A DNA stretch of 8,246 bases from positions 1 through 8,246 of the forward strand of contig JACQFK010000378.1 of the NCBI GenBank assembly GCA_016200125.1, given 5' to 3'. This document shows positions 1-5,650 of the stretch, in pieces (positions within the stretch are counted from its first letter, which is position 1; each line of letters starts with the position of its first letter). The position numbers and the translations under genes are program-made. The stretch is from Planctomycetota bacterium (GTDB taxonomy: Bacteria > Planctomycetota > MHYJ01 > JACPRB01). Below the pieces are notes generated by a model that was not told where the DNA came from, did no database searches, and saw only the letters and a program-made list of their open reading frames with translations.

Positions 1-1
1 C

Positions 2-175
2 AACAAGGCGAAGTACGGCGTCGTGGCCTATCCCGCTGTGGCCGGGACGACGGGCCGCTTCACGTTCATCACGAACGAAAGCGGCAAGGTCTGGAAAAAG
101 GACACGGGCGGCAAGCCGGTCGACAAGTGGCCGGGCAAGGATCCCGCGGCGGAGGGATGGTCGATCGCCGAGTAG
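2..175 (+). CDS. 3' end of a pseudopilin-like protein (GspG/PilE type), truncated by window edge
   Basis: Only the last 57 residues and the TAG stop are present; the frame is open from base 2. The tail contains YGVVAYPAVAGTTGRFTFIT followed by a short charged turn (NESGKVWKKDTGG) and ends in a Pro/Trp-rich stretch with DPAAEGW. A Tyr-x-x-x-AlaTyrPro strand, then Gly-x-x-Thr-Phe-Ile, then an Asn-x-x-Gly turn and a valine/tryptophan strand is the pattern I associate with C-terminal domains of GspG/PilE-like prepilins from Planctomycetes and with DUF2950 proteins. The N-terminal cleavage site and hydrophobic helix that would decide between these lie outside the window. If it is a pseudopilin, it fits the pilM gene further right, but about 6.5 kb and several unrelated genes separate them, so a shared operon is not implied. 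Third codon positions are strongly G/C, supporting real coding sequence. The product call is tentative. Confidence 0.55.
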   Translation, partial: NKAKYGVVAYPAVAGTTGRFTFITNESGKVWKKDTGGKPVDKWPGKDPAAEGWSIAE

Positions 176-191
176 CCCCCCGGGGCCGCGG

Positions 192-220
192 TTGAATTCG
201 CCCCCGCGCGGGACTACACT
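192..220 (+). promoter_or_regulatory. Candidate promoter of the rhomboid-like gene, abutting its start codon
   Basis: TTGAAT (192-197) and TACACT (215-220) are separated by exactly 17 bases and match the sigma-70 consensus at 4 of 6 positions each. The -10 element ends 6 bases before the ATG at 227, so the predicted transcription start falls on or next to the start codon. No Shine-Dalgarno precedes that ATG. The spacer contains a 10-base palindrome, CCCGCGCGGG (203-212). This is inference from sequence only. Confidence 0.5.
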
Positions 221-226
221 ATTTTG

Positions 227-1072
227 ATGCCCGCGTGGGAAGACGTCTCGCCCTACACCGAACAGCGCACCCGGGCGCACCGCTTCACGTGGACGAACCT
301 CCTCATCGTCCTCAACCTGACGGGCTTCATCATCACGGCCTTCCTGCTCAAGAGCAACCGCGAGGCGCTGGACTGGATCTCCTTCGACAAGTCCACGGCG
401 ATCGAGAAGTTCCACCTCTGGCAGTTCGCGACCTACTCGTTCGTGCAGATGTTCGACGCCGTCTACATCCCCTGGCTGATCCTGGGCATCTACGTGCTCT
501 TCACGGTCGGCAACGAACTCGAGGCGGAGATCGGGGCGATCCGCTATCTGGCGCTCTACTTCGGCTGCGCGGCCTACGGCGCCGTGGTCCACGCGCTGTT
601 CCAGTACTTCGGGCCGGTGATCGTGCCCGGCTACCCCTTCGGGCCCGCGGCGACCCTCTGCGCCCCGGTGCTGGGCGTCGCCCAGACCGCGGCGATGCGC
701 TGGCCCCGCCGGCCGGTGCTCTTCCTCTTCTTCCTCCCCCTGCGGCTCCGCACGGTCCTCATCGGGCTCGGCGTCCTCTGGATGGGCTTCGCCCTCTGGC
801 TTCGGCAGGGCGTGGGACCCTCGATCGGCGCCGTCGCGGCCGCGATCGCGATCGCGGCGCTCGAGCCGAGGATCAACCGCTCCTTCGAGCGGGCGGCCCA
901 GCGGCGCGAACGGGACCAGTTCCTCGAGGAGGTCGACGTCCGCCGCCGCACCGACTTCATCCTGGAAAAGATCTCGCGCGAGGGCCTGTCGAGCCTGACG
1001 CGCACGGAGCGGAAGACGCTCAAGCAGGCGAGCCAGATCCTGAATCGCGGCAAGGGGCGGCCCCATGAGTGA
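227..1072 (+). CDS. Rhomboid-like membrane protein with degenerate active site and C-terminal helical domain
   Basis: This 281-residue protein has a polytopic membrane core with hydrophobic segments at about 22-41, 78-97, 104-125, 163-192 and 198-212. HLWQFATYSFVQ (63-74) corresponds to the rhomboid loop-1 Trp-Arg motif region, and ELEAEIGAIRYLALYF (97-112) to the rhomboid Glu-x-x-x-Gly-x-x-x-Phe pattern. Where rhomboid proteases carry Gly-x-Ser-Gly, this protein reads FGPAAT (138-143): the nucleophile serine is replaced by alanine. The partner histidine of the last core helix is also missing (PSIGAVAAA, 198-206). It is therefore probably a pseudoprotease that binds membrane clients without cutting them. 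The tail (about 232-272, with ILEKISREGLSSLTRTERK) matches the small helical domain often found behind rhomboid-like cores (I believe DUF6576). I chose the ATG at 227; a TTG one codon upstream adds only one residue. The stop overlaps the next gene's start by 8 bases (ATGAGTGA), so the pair is probably co-translated. Confidence 0.8.
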   Translation: MPAWEDVSPYTEQRTRAHRFTWTNLLIVLNLTGFIITAFLLKSNREALDWISFDKSTAIEKFHLWQFATYSFVQMFDAVYIPWLILGIYVLFTVGNELEAEIGAIRYLALYFGCAAYGAVVHALFQYFGPVIVPGYPFGPAATLCAPVLGVAQTAAMRWPRRPVLFLFFLPLRLRTVLIGLGVLWMGFALWLRQGVGPSIGAVAAAIAIAALEPRINRSFERAAQRRERDQFLEEVDVRRRTDFILEKISREGLSSLTRTERKTLKQASQILNRGKGRPHE

Positions 1073-1865
1073 CCGCCGCGCCCCCGTCAAGACCGCCGCG
1101 CTCTTCGTGCCGCTGATCGTCGCGGTCCTCGCACTGCATGCCTGGGGCGACGCGATGGCCGGCGGCCTCGGCCGCGCGATCGGCGCCTGGCAGTATCCCG
1201 AGCGCAGTCACCCCCCCTTCCTCATCCGCGTCCCCCGCCGGAGCCCCGACGCCGACGATTTCACGGCCCGGGAGCTCGAGAAGTTCGTCGCCCAGGCGCT
1301 GCAGGCCCACTGCGAGGAGCTCGGCCTGCGGGCCCCGGCGCCGCCGGTGAAGATCGTGCTGCTGGACCTGGACACGGACGTCCGCCGCTTCGGGTGGAGC
1401 GCCGCCGAGCTGCTCGTCAACGTGAACGAGAGCCTCTTCGACCCGGCGACCCGGACGATCTACGTCCGCATGGAGCGCAAGCTCGATCAGATCGCCGTGC
1501 CCGCCGCGCTCCGGGTGGCCGCCGCCCGGCTGCTCCTGCACGACGCCGGTTCGGCCCGCTGGAGCCCCTGGCTGACCGAGGGGCTGGTGGGGCGGCTGGA
1601 GGGCGGCAAGCCCGGCGCCCTCCGCGGCTGGCCCGCCGACACGACCCTGAAGGACCTGCTCACGGCCCGGGAGGCGGATTTCCAGGGCATCCACCGGGCC
1701 TCCTATGCCCGCACCGCCCGGCTCTTCGTGGCGTTCCTGGCGGATGCGAAGCCGGAGAAGTTCGCTTACTACTATAGAGAGTCGCGGGCGGGCTCCCCTC
1801 CCTCCCCGGAGCCGCTCTTCGAGCTGGAAGCGGAATGGGTCCGCTGGATCCAGGATCTGAAATAA
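1065..1865 (+). CDS. Membrane-anchored peptidase-MA/DUF1570-like protein lacking the HExxH zinc motif
   Basis: This 266-residue protein has an N-terminal hydrophobic anchor at about 9-27 behind positive residues (Arg4, Arg5, Lys9), so the rest is probably outside the cytoplasmic membrane. The C-terminal half has the layout of gluzincin-type peptidase-MA/DUF1570 domains: a helix that should carry HExxH, then a 'proline-tryptophan-leucine-x-Glu-Gly' helix, then a helical tail ending in an aromatic Trp-Ile segment. The second element is clear, SPWLTEGLVGRLE (167-179), but the first reads ALRVAAARLLLHD (148-160) with no HExxH. Zinc binding and catalysis by the usual mechanism look impossible. A Shine-Dalgarno AAGGGG (1052-1057) lies 7 bases before the ATG, which overlaps the end of the rhomboid-like gene. 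Family assignment rests on my reading of the motif order; a fold search could change it. No partner beyond the rhomboid-like gene is evident. Confidence 0.75.
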   Translation: MSDRRAPVKTAALFVPLIVAVLALHAWGDAMAGGLGRAIGAWQYPERSHPPFLIRVPRRSPDADDFTARELEKFVAQALQAHCEELGLRAPAPPVKIVLLDLDTDVRRFGWSAAELLVNVNESLFDPATRTIYVRMERKLDQIAVPAALRVAAARLLLHDAGSARWSPWLTEGLVGRLEGGKPGALRGWPADTTLKDLLTAREADFQGIHRASYARTARLFVAFLADAKPEKFAYYYRESRAGSPPSPEPLFELEAEWVRWIQDLK

Positions 1866-1869
1866 CCGT

Positions 1870-1898
1870 TGACAGCCCCCGGGACCCCTCCCAAAATA
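1870..1898 (+). promoter_or_regulatory. Candidate strong promoter of the Hc1-like gene
   Basis: A perfect -35 hexamer TTGACA (1870-1875) is followed after 17 bases by CAAAAT (1893-1898, 4 of 6 matches; the overlapping AAAATA is an alternative). It begins 5 bases after the stop of the preceding gene. The predicted transcript starts near 1905, leaving a leader of about 20 bases that contains the Shine-Dalgarno. Confidence 0.55.
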
Positions 1899-1912
1899 CG
1901 CCCCGATTCCCC

Positions 1913-1917
1913 GGGAG
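1913..1917 (+). promoter_or_regulatory. Shine-Dalgarno that sets the start of the Hc1-like gene
   Basis: GGGAG lies 7 bases before the ATG at 1925 but only 1 base before the in-frame ATG at 1919, and far from an in-frame ATG at 1835. The spacing selects 1925 as the start. Confidence 0.6.
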
Positions 1918-1924
1918 AATGAAA

Positions 1925-2131
1925 ATGGGCATCGAAAAGTACGACGAGCTCGCCCGACTGGTCGGCGAAGCGCGGACCCAGTACGAGGAGTTCGTCAACG
2001 GGAAGAAGATCGCCGCCACCCGCTGCCGCAAGGCGCTCCAGGCGATCAAGCGGGTGGCCCAGGAAGCCCGCGTGGAGATCCAGGGGATCAAGAAGACGCC
2101 CGGCGACGACGCGGCGGCCCCGAAGGCCTGA
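1925..2131 (+). CDS. Small histone-H1-like (Hc1-type) DNA-binding protein
   Basis: This is a 68-residue, mostly helical, basic protein with a soft acidic/alanine tail (about 59-68). The middle, NGKKIAATRCRKALQAIKRV (25-44), followed by AQEARVEIQGIKK (45-57), closely matches the pattern of bacterial Hc1/H1-like proteins (Gly-Asn-Lys-Ala-Ala-Gly-Thr-Arg-x-Arg-Lys-Ala-Leu-x-x-Ile-Lys). Such proteins are known from Chlamydiae, Bacteroidetes and Planctomycetes and coat or condense DNA. Lys27, Lys28, Arg33, Arg35, Lys36, Lys42 and Arg43 would form the DNA-facing surface. Its own promoter and good ribosome-binding site suggest strong, independent expression, as expected of a nucleoid protein. The stop codon is one base from the stop of the convergent mnmA gene. 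A longer reading from ATG 1835 would add a proline-rich stretch overlapping the previous gene and is unlikely. Confidence 0.75.
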   Translation: MGIEKYDELARLVGEARTQYEEFVNGKKIAATRCRKALQAIKRVAQEARVEIQGIKKTPGDDAAAPKA

Positions 2132-2132
2132 G

Positions 2133-3188
2133 CTACTCGATCCAGCCGCCGCCCAGCACCGCCTCCCCCTCGTAGAACACCGCGGCCTGTCCCTTCGTGA
2201 TCGCCCGCTGGGGCTCCGCGAACTCGATGCGGACGCGCTCCGGCCCGGCCGGCTCGATGCGCGCGTCCGACCCGGCCTGCATGGACCGGATCTTCACCCT
2301 CGCCCCGCAGACGCGCGGCTCCGTCGACACCCAGTTCACCCCGCGCGCGAAGAACTCGCGGCCCTTCTCGTCCTCGTCGGACAGCACGACGACATTGGTC
2401 TCGGGCTCGATGCCGACGACGTACATGGGGCGGCCGAAGGCGGCGCCCAGGCCCTTGCGCTGGCCGATCGTGAACAACTGGTGGCCGCCGTGCGAACCGA
2501 GCACGCGGCCGTCGCGCGTCCGGAACTCGCCCTCGCGGAGCCGGTCGCCCAGCCGCTCGCGGAGCAGCCGCCGGTGGTCGTTGTCCGGCACGAAGCAGAT
2601 CTCCATGCTCTCGGGCTTCCCGGCGATCCGCAGGCCGGCCTCGGCGGCGATGCGGCGGATCTCCGGCTTCTCGAAGCCGCCCACGGGGAACATCACCCGG
2701 GACAGCTCGCGCTGGCCCAGCGGGAAGAGGACGTAGGACTGGTCCTTCCGCGCGTCGAGCCCCGCGAGGAGCGCCAGGCGGCCGCCGCGGCGCTCGACCC
2801 GGGCATAGTGGCCGGTGGCGACGTATTCGGCGCCGATCGCGTCGGCGTATTCGAAGAGCTTCCCGAACTTGAGGTCGCGGTTGCAGACGATGCAGGGATT
2901 GGGGGTGGCGCCGCGATCGTACTCGGCGACGAAGTAGTCGACGATCTTCTCGAAGGGCTTCTCGAAGTTGAGGGTGTAGAAGGGGATGCCCAACTGGTCG
3001 GCGACGCGGCGAGCGTCGTAGGCGTCCTCGAGGGAGCAACAACCCTGTTTCCCGGGGCGGTCGGACGTCGCGGCCTGGACGCCGTGGCGCATGAAGACCC
3101 CGGTGACGTCGTGGCCGGCCCGCTTCAGCAGGACGGCGGAGACGCTGGAGTCGATGCCCCCGCTCATGGCCAGGAGAACGCGCGACAT
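2133..3188 (-). CDS. mnmA: tRNA-specific 2-thiouridylase MnmA (TrmU)
   Basis: MnmA installs sulfur at C2 of the wobble uridine (s2U34) of tRNAs for Lys, Glu and Gln, activating the base with ATP and taking persulfide sulfur from a relay or cysteine desulfurase. The 351-residue length is typical. The N-terminal PP-loop SGGIDSS (9-15) binds ATP. The two catalytic cysteines are in TPNPCIVCN (Cys99) and ESMEICFV (Cys198), matching Cys102 and Cys199 of the E. coli enzyme. Other family marks are ATGHYAR (124-130), DQSYVLF (149-155) and IGQRKGLG (241-248); the C-terminal beta-barrel runs from about 280 to the end. The ATG at 3188 begins directly with the first beta-strand (MSRVLLAMSGG), so no upstream extension is needed. 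No Shine-Dalgarno is visible; a candidate promoter sits 7 bases upstream. The gene is convergent with the Hc1-like gene and divergent from mtaB, another tRNA thiolation gene. Confidence 0.97.
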   Translation of the reverse strand: MSRVLLAMSGGIDSSVSAVLLKRAGHDVTGVFMRHGVQAATSDRPGKQGCCSLEDAYDARRVADQLGIPFYTLNFEKPFEKIVDYFVAEYDRGATPNPCIVCNRDLKFGKLFEYADAIGAEYVATGHYARVERRGGRLALLAGLDARKDQSYVLFPLGQRELSRVMFPVGGFEKPEIRRIAAEAGLRIAGKPESMEICFVPDNDHRRLLRERLGDRLREGEFRTRDGRVLGSHGGHQLFTIGQRKGLGAAFGRPMYVVGIEPETNVVVLSDEDEKGREFFARGVNWVSTEPRVCGARVKIRSMQAGSDARIEPAGPERVRIEFAEPQRAITKGQAAVFYEGEAVLGGGWIE

Positions 3189-3195
3189 GAGAGGG

Positions 3196-3224
3196 AAAGT
3201 AGCAGAGCGCTCCGGGGATTACAA
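3196..3224 (-). promoter_or_regulatory. Candidate leaderless promoter of mnmA
   Basis: On the minus strand TTGTAA (3219-3224, 4 of 6 matches to TTGACA) is followed after 17 bases by TACTTT (3196-3201, 3 of 6 matches). It ends 7 bases before the mnmA ATG. The -35 hexamer is also the last sense codon and stop of the upstream mini-gene. The -10 match is weak, so the argument rests mainly on spacing and on the repeated layout at other genes. Confidence 0.4.
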
Positions 3225-3323
3225 GCGGGAGCGCCGGGCGCGGCGGCCGGGCGGGACGGTGAGGCCGCCCAGGATCGCCAGCAGGAGCGAAGCGAACGCG
3301 GCAAACAGGAGACTGTCCATCAT
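3219..3323 (-). CDS. 34-codon single-pass membrane mini-protein upstream of mnmA
   Basis: This short ORF lies on the minus strand: two adjacent ATG codons (3321-3323 and 3318-3320), then 32 codons and TAA. The product starts MMDSLLFAAFASLLLAILGG, a hydrophobic helix at about residues 4-22, and ends in a basic tail with RRARRSR (28-33). A purine-rich Shine-Dalgarno, AGGGG (3329-3333), lies 5 bases before the first ATG and 8 before the second. Third codon positions are G or C in almost every codon, like the neighbouring real genes. The charge pattern predicts the basic C-terminus on the cytoplasmic side. It ends 30 bases before mnmA and may be co-transcribed with it. I do not recognise a family; function is unknown. 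A chance ORF is possible, but the ribosome-binding site, codon bias and hydrophobic-basic layout together argue against it. Confidence 0.5.
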   Translation of the reverse strand: MMDSLLFAAFASLLLAILGGLTVPPGRRARRSRL

Positions 3324-3375
3324 TCCTTCCCCTCTCGTCTATATCTCCCTATCGGCGACGTCCCTACTACTACTG

Positions 3376-3404
3376 TAGAAAACCCCGGGCGGTTGCTTTA
3401 TACT
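3376..3404 (+). promoter_or_regulatory. Candidate promoter of the mtaB operon, nearly leaderless
   Basis: TAGAAA (3376-3381, 4 of 6) and TATACT (3399-3404, 5 of 6) have a 17-base spacer. The -10 ends 10 bases before the mtaB ATG, so the leader would be only a few bases, and no Shine-Dalgarno is seen there. Confidence 0.5.
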
Positions 3405-3414
3405 TCCCGCTCCG

Positions 3415-4650
3415 ATGAAGACATTCGCCTTCGTCACCTTCGGCTGCAAGGTCAACCAGTACGAGTCGCAGGCCCTGCGCGAGCGGTTTTCGCGCAAGGG
3501 GCTCAGGGAGGTCGAGGCCGAGCGCGGAGCCGACCTCTTCGTGGTCAATACCTGCACCGTGACGGAGACCGCGGCCTCGGAGGCGCAGCGCACGGTGCGC
3601 CGCCTCTCGCGCCGCTTCCCCTTCGCCGAGATCACGGTGACGGGCTGCGCGGCCGACTCGCACCGGGAGGAGTTCCTCGGCCTTCCGGGCGTCCGGCGGG
3701 TCGTGACCCACGACGAGAAGGCGACGCTCTGCGACGACCCGCGGCTGACCCCGGACGACAGCGCGCCGTCGGTCTTCGACCTCTCGATTTCGCGCTTCGA
3801 CCGCCACACGCGGGCCTTCCTCAAGGTGGAGGACGGCTGCGACCTGAACTGCTCCTTCTGCATCATCCCCCGGGTGCGCGGCGGCGCCCTGAGCCGGCCG
3901 CTCGAGGCCGCGGTGGACGAGGCGAAGCGGCTGGCCGGGAACGGCTACAAAGAGATCGTCCTGACGGGCGTCCACCTCGGGTCCTACGGGAAGGACCTCG
4001 CGCAGCGTTCCCTGCTCCCGGACCTGGTCGAGCGGCTGCTCGGCATCCCCGGCCTCGCGCGCGTCCGGCTCTCGTCCCTTGAAGCCAACGAGATCTCCGA
4101 TCCCCTGATCGCGCTCATGGCCGCCGAGCCCCGCTTCTGCCCCCACCTCCTCCTGCCGCTCCAGTCGGGCGACGACGACGTCCTGCGGGCGATGCGGCGG
4201 CGCTACAACTCCAGCCAGTATCTCGCCGCCTGCGGGCGCGTCGCGGAGAAGGTGGCGGAGCCGAGCTTCACGGCCGACGTCATCGTCGGGTTTCCCGGGG
4301 AGACCGACGCGCAGTTCGAGAACACGATGGAAGTCTGCCGCCGGGTCGGCTTCTCGCGGATCCACGTCTTCCCCTATTCGCGGCGGCGCGGGACGGACGC
4401 GGCGCGGATGGCCGACCTGCCCTCGCGCGTCAAGAAGGAACGGCTGCACCGGCTGGAACGCCTGGCGACGGAGCTGACGGACCGCTACGCTCGGCGCTTC
4501 CTCGGCCGCGACGTGGAGGTGCTGGTCGAGGACGAGGGCGGCTACACCGAGCGTTATCTGAAGGCGCGCGTGCCCGGCGCGCCCAACACGATCGTCCGGG
4601 CCCGGGTCGAAAGGGTCGAGCATGGCGAAATCCACGGTACCCCCGCATAG
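3415..4650 (+). CDS. mtaB: MtaB, radical-SAM methylthiotransferase for tRNA t6A37
   Basis: MtaB adds a methylthio group to C2 of N6-threonylcarbamoyladenosine at position 37 of ANN-decoding tRNAs, giving ms2t6A. The 411-residue product starts MKTFAFVTFGCKVNQYES, the hallmark of the N-terminal MTTase domain. That domain's auxiliary [4Fe-4S] cluster would use Cys11, Cys47 (NTCTVT) and Cys78 (GCAA). The radical-SAM CxxxCxxC motif is GCDLNCSFC (Cys142, Cys146, Cys149). Further marks are LPLQSGDD (248-255), VGFPGET (291-297) and FPYSRRRGT (329-337). A C-terminal TRAM-like beta-barrel occupies about 374-408. 'GCKVNQYES' and the short TRAM favour MtaB over MiaB and RimO. There is no Shine-Dalgarno; translation probably starts from a nearly leaderless mRNA. 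The gene's last 29 bases overlap the start of the DHH phosphoesterase gene, so the two should be translationally coupled. Confidence 0.95.
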   Translation: MKTFAFVTFGCKVNQYESQALRERFSRKGLREVEAERGADLFVVNTCTVTETAASEAQRTVRRLSRRFPFAEITVTGCAADSHREEFLGLPGVRRVVTHDEKATLCDDPRLTPDDSAPSVFDLSISRFDRHTRAFLKVEDGCDLNCSFCIIPRVRGGALSRPLEAAVDEAKRLAGNGYKEIVLTGVHLGSYGKDLAQRSLLPDLVERLLGIPGLARVRLSSLEANEISDPLIALMAAEPRFCPHLLLPLQSGDDDVLRAMRRRYNSSQYLAACGRVAEKVAEPSFTADVIVGFPGETDAQFENTMEVCRRVGFSRIHVFPYSRRRGTDAARMADLPSRVKKERLHRLERLATELTDRYARRFLGRDVEVLVEDEGGYTERYLKARVPGAPNTIVRARVERVEHGEIHGTPA

Positions 4651-5650
4651 GCTGAGCTCCGCCTCGAAGGCGATGCTGAAGAAGCTCATCGCCTTCATCC
4701 GGAAGCACGACAACTTCCTCGTGTCGGGGCACGTCCGCTCCGACGGCGACGCGCTGGGATCGCAGCTCGCCTTCCACCACCTGCTCAAGAAGCTCGGGAA
4801 GAAGTCCCAGGTGGTCTGCGATCACGGGGCCCTGCCCGACTACCAGTTCCTGCCCGGCGCAGACGGGGTGGGCTCGGGGCCCGAGCACCTGAAGAAGAGC
4901 TACTCGGCGGTCTTCACCTTCGACTCCGGCTCCTGGGCGCGGCTGGAGCGGATCTCGGCGGCGCTGCCGCGGAAGGAGATCACGGTGGTCAACGTGGACC
5001 ACCACGCGTCGAACGAGCGCTTCGGCGACCTGAACTGGGTGGACCCCTCCTTCTCCGCCTGCGGCGAGATGGTGTGGGAGCTCGTGAAGGCGGCGGGCGT
5101 GAAGCCGGACCGGAACATCGCGACCTGCGTCTACACGACGATCGTGACCGACACGGGGCGCTTCTCGTTCTCGAACACGACGACGGAGACCCACCTGAAC
5201 GCCGCGGAACTGCTCCAGTTCGGCGTGAAGCCGGGGGAGATCCACAGCGCGCTCTTCCGCCAGAAGACGAAGGAGCAGCTCGCCTTCCTGGCGGAGGTGC
5301 TGGGCCGGATCCGGCTCACCGACGACGGCAAGGTCGGCTGGATCGTGATCTCGAAGGCGCTGATCGAGAAGACCGGCTTCCAGCCGGGCGACACGCAGGA
5401 GTACATCGACCAGGTGAAGTCGATCAAGGGCGTGCGGGTGGCGGTCCTCCTGCGGGAGGTCGACGAGCCCGGCAAGGTCAAGGTGTCCTGGCGGACCGAC
5501 GCGGGCGTGGACGGCATCGCGATCGCGTCGAAGTGGGGCGGCGGCGGCCATCCCCGCGCGTCGGGCGCGACGTTCTGCGGCACGATCGACGAGGCCGAGC
5601 GGGTGGTGCTGGACGAGACGATCAAGCTGGTAAACGGAGCCGCGTCGTGA
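4622..5650 (+). CDS. nrnA: DHH/DHHA1 phosphoesterase, NrnA-like (nanoRNase/pAp phosphatase)
   Basis: This 342-residue two-domain protein is of the NrnA type. Such enzymes degrade 2-5 nt RNA fragments (and in some species pGpG) from the 5' end, and dephosphorylate 3'-phosphoadenosine-5'-phosphate, using two Mn2+ ions. The DHH domain has HVRSDGDALGS (37-47), an aspartate in FTFDSG (101), the name motif VDHHAS (125-130) and TDTGRFSFSNTT (166-177). The DHHA1 domain has the substrate-binding GGGGHPRASG (296-305). All metal ligands of the family appear present. The ATG at 4622 has AAAGGG (4609-4614) 7 bases upstream; an in-frame ATG at 4673 also fits the usual family start, so the first 17 residues are uncertain. 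The gene overlaps mtaB by 29 bases and the glycosylase by 4 (GTGA). Substrate (nanoRNA, cyclic-dinucleotide product or pAp) cannot be read from sequence. Confidence 0.93.
   Translation: MAKSTVPPHRLSSASKAMLKKLIAFIRKHDNFLVSGHVRSDGDALGSQLAFHHLLKKLGKKSQVVCDHGALPDYQFLPGADGVGSGPEHLKKSYSAVFTFDSGSWARLERISAALPRKEITVVNVDHHASNERFGDLNWVDPSFSACGEMVWELVKAAGVKPDRNIATCVYTTIVTDTGRFSFSNTTTETHLNAAELLQFGVKPGEIHSALFRQKTKEQLAFLAEVLGRIRLTDDGKVGWIVISKALIEKTGFQPGDTQEYIDQVKSIKGVRVAVLLREVDEPGKVKVSWRTDAGVDGIAIASKWGGGGHPRASGATFCGTIDEAERVVLDETIKLVNGAAS

Noticed and set aside
1..175. DUF2950 protein as the definite identity of the 5' partial gene
   Set aside because: The tail pattern is shared with pseudopilins, and the discriminating N-terminus is outside the window, so I kept only the broader call.
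224..226. TTG as start codon of the rhomboid-like gene
   Set aside because: An ATG follows directly, there is no Shine-Dalgarno for either, and the promoter position fits the ATG better.
1835..1924. Longer N-terminus for the Hc1-like protein from ATG 1835
   Set aside because: It would overlap the previous gene and the promoter, adds a non-conserved Pro-rich stretch, and the Shine-Dalgarno places the start at 1925.
1660..4082. Long reading frames opposite or out of frame to mnmA and mtaB (for example minus strand 1660-3042 and plus strand 2481-4082)
   Set aside because: They are Arg/Pro/Ala-rich frames expected from very GC-rich DNA and overlap genes with clear catalytic motifs. None shows a recognisable domain or a consistent ribosome-binding site.
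3370..5551. Long minus-strand frames across mtaB and the NrnA-like gene
   Set aside because: Low-complexity translations rich in Arg, Leu and Val, entirely antisense to well-supported enzymes.
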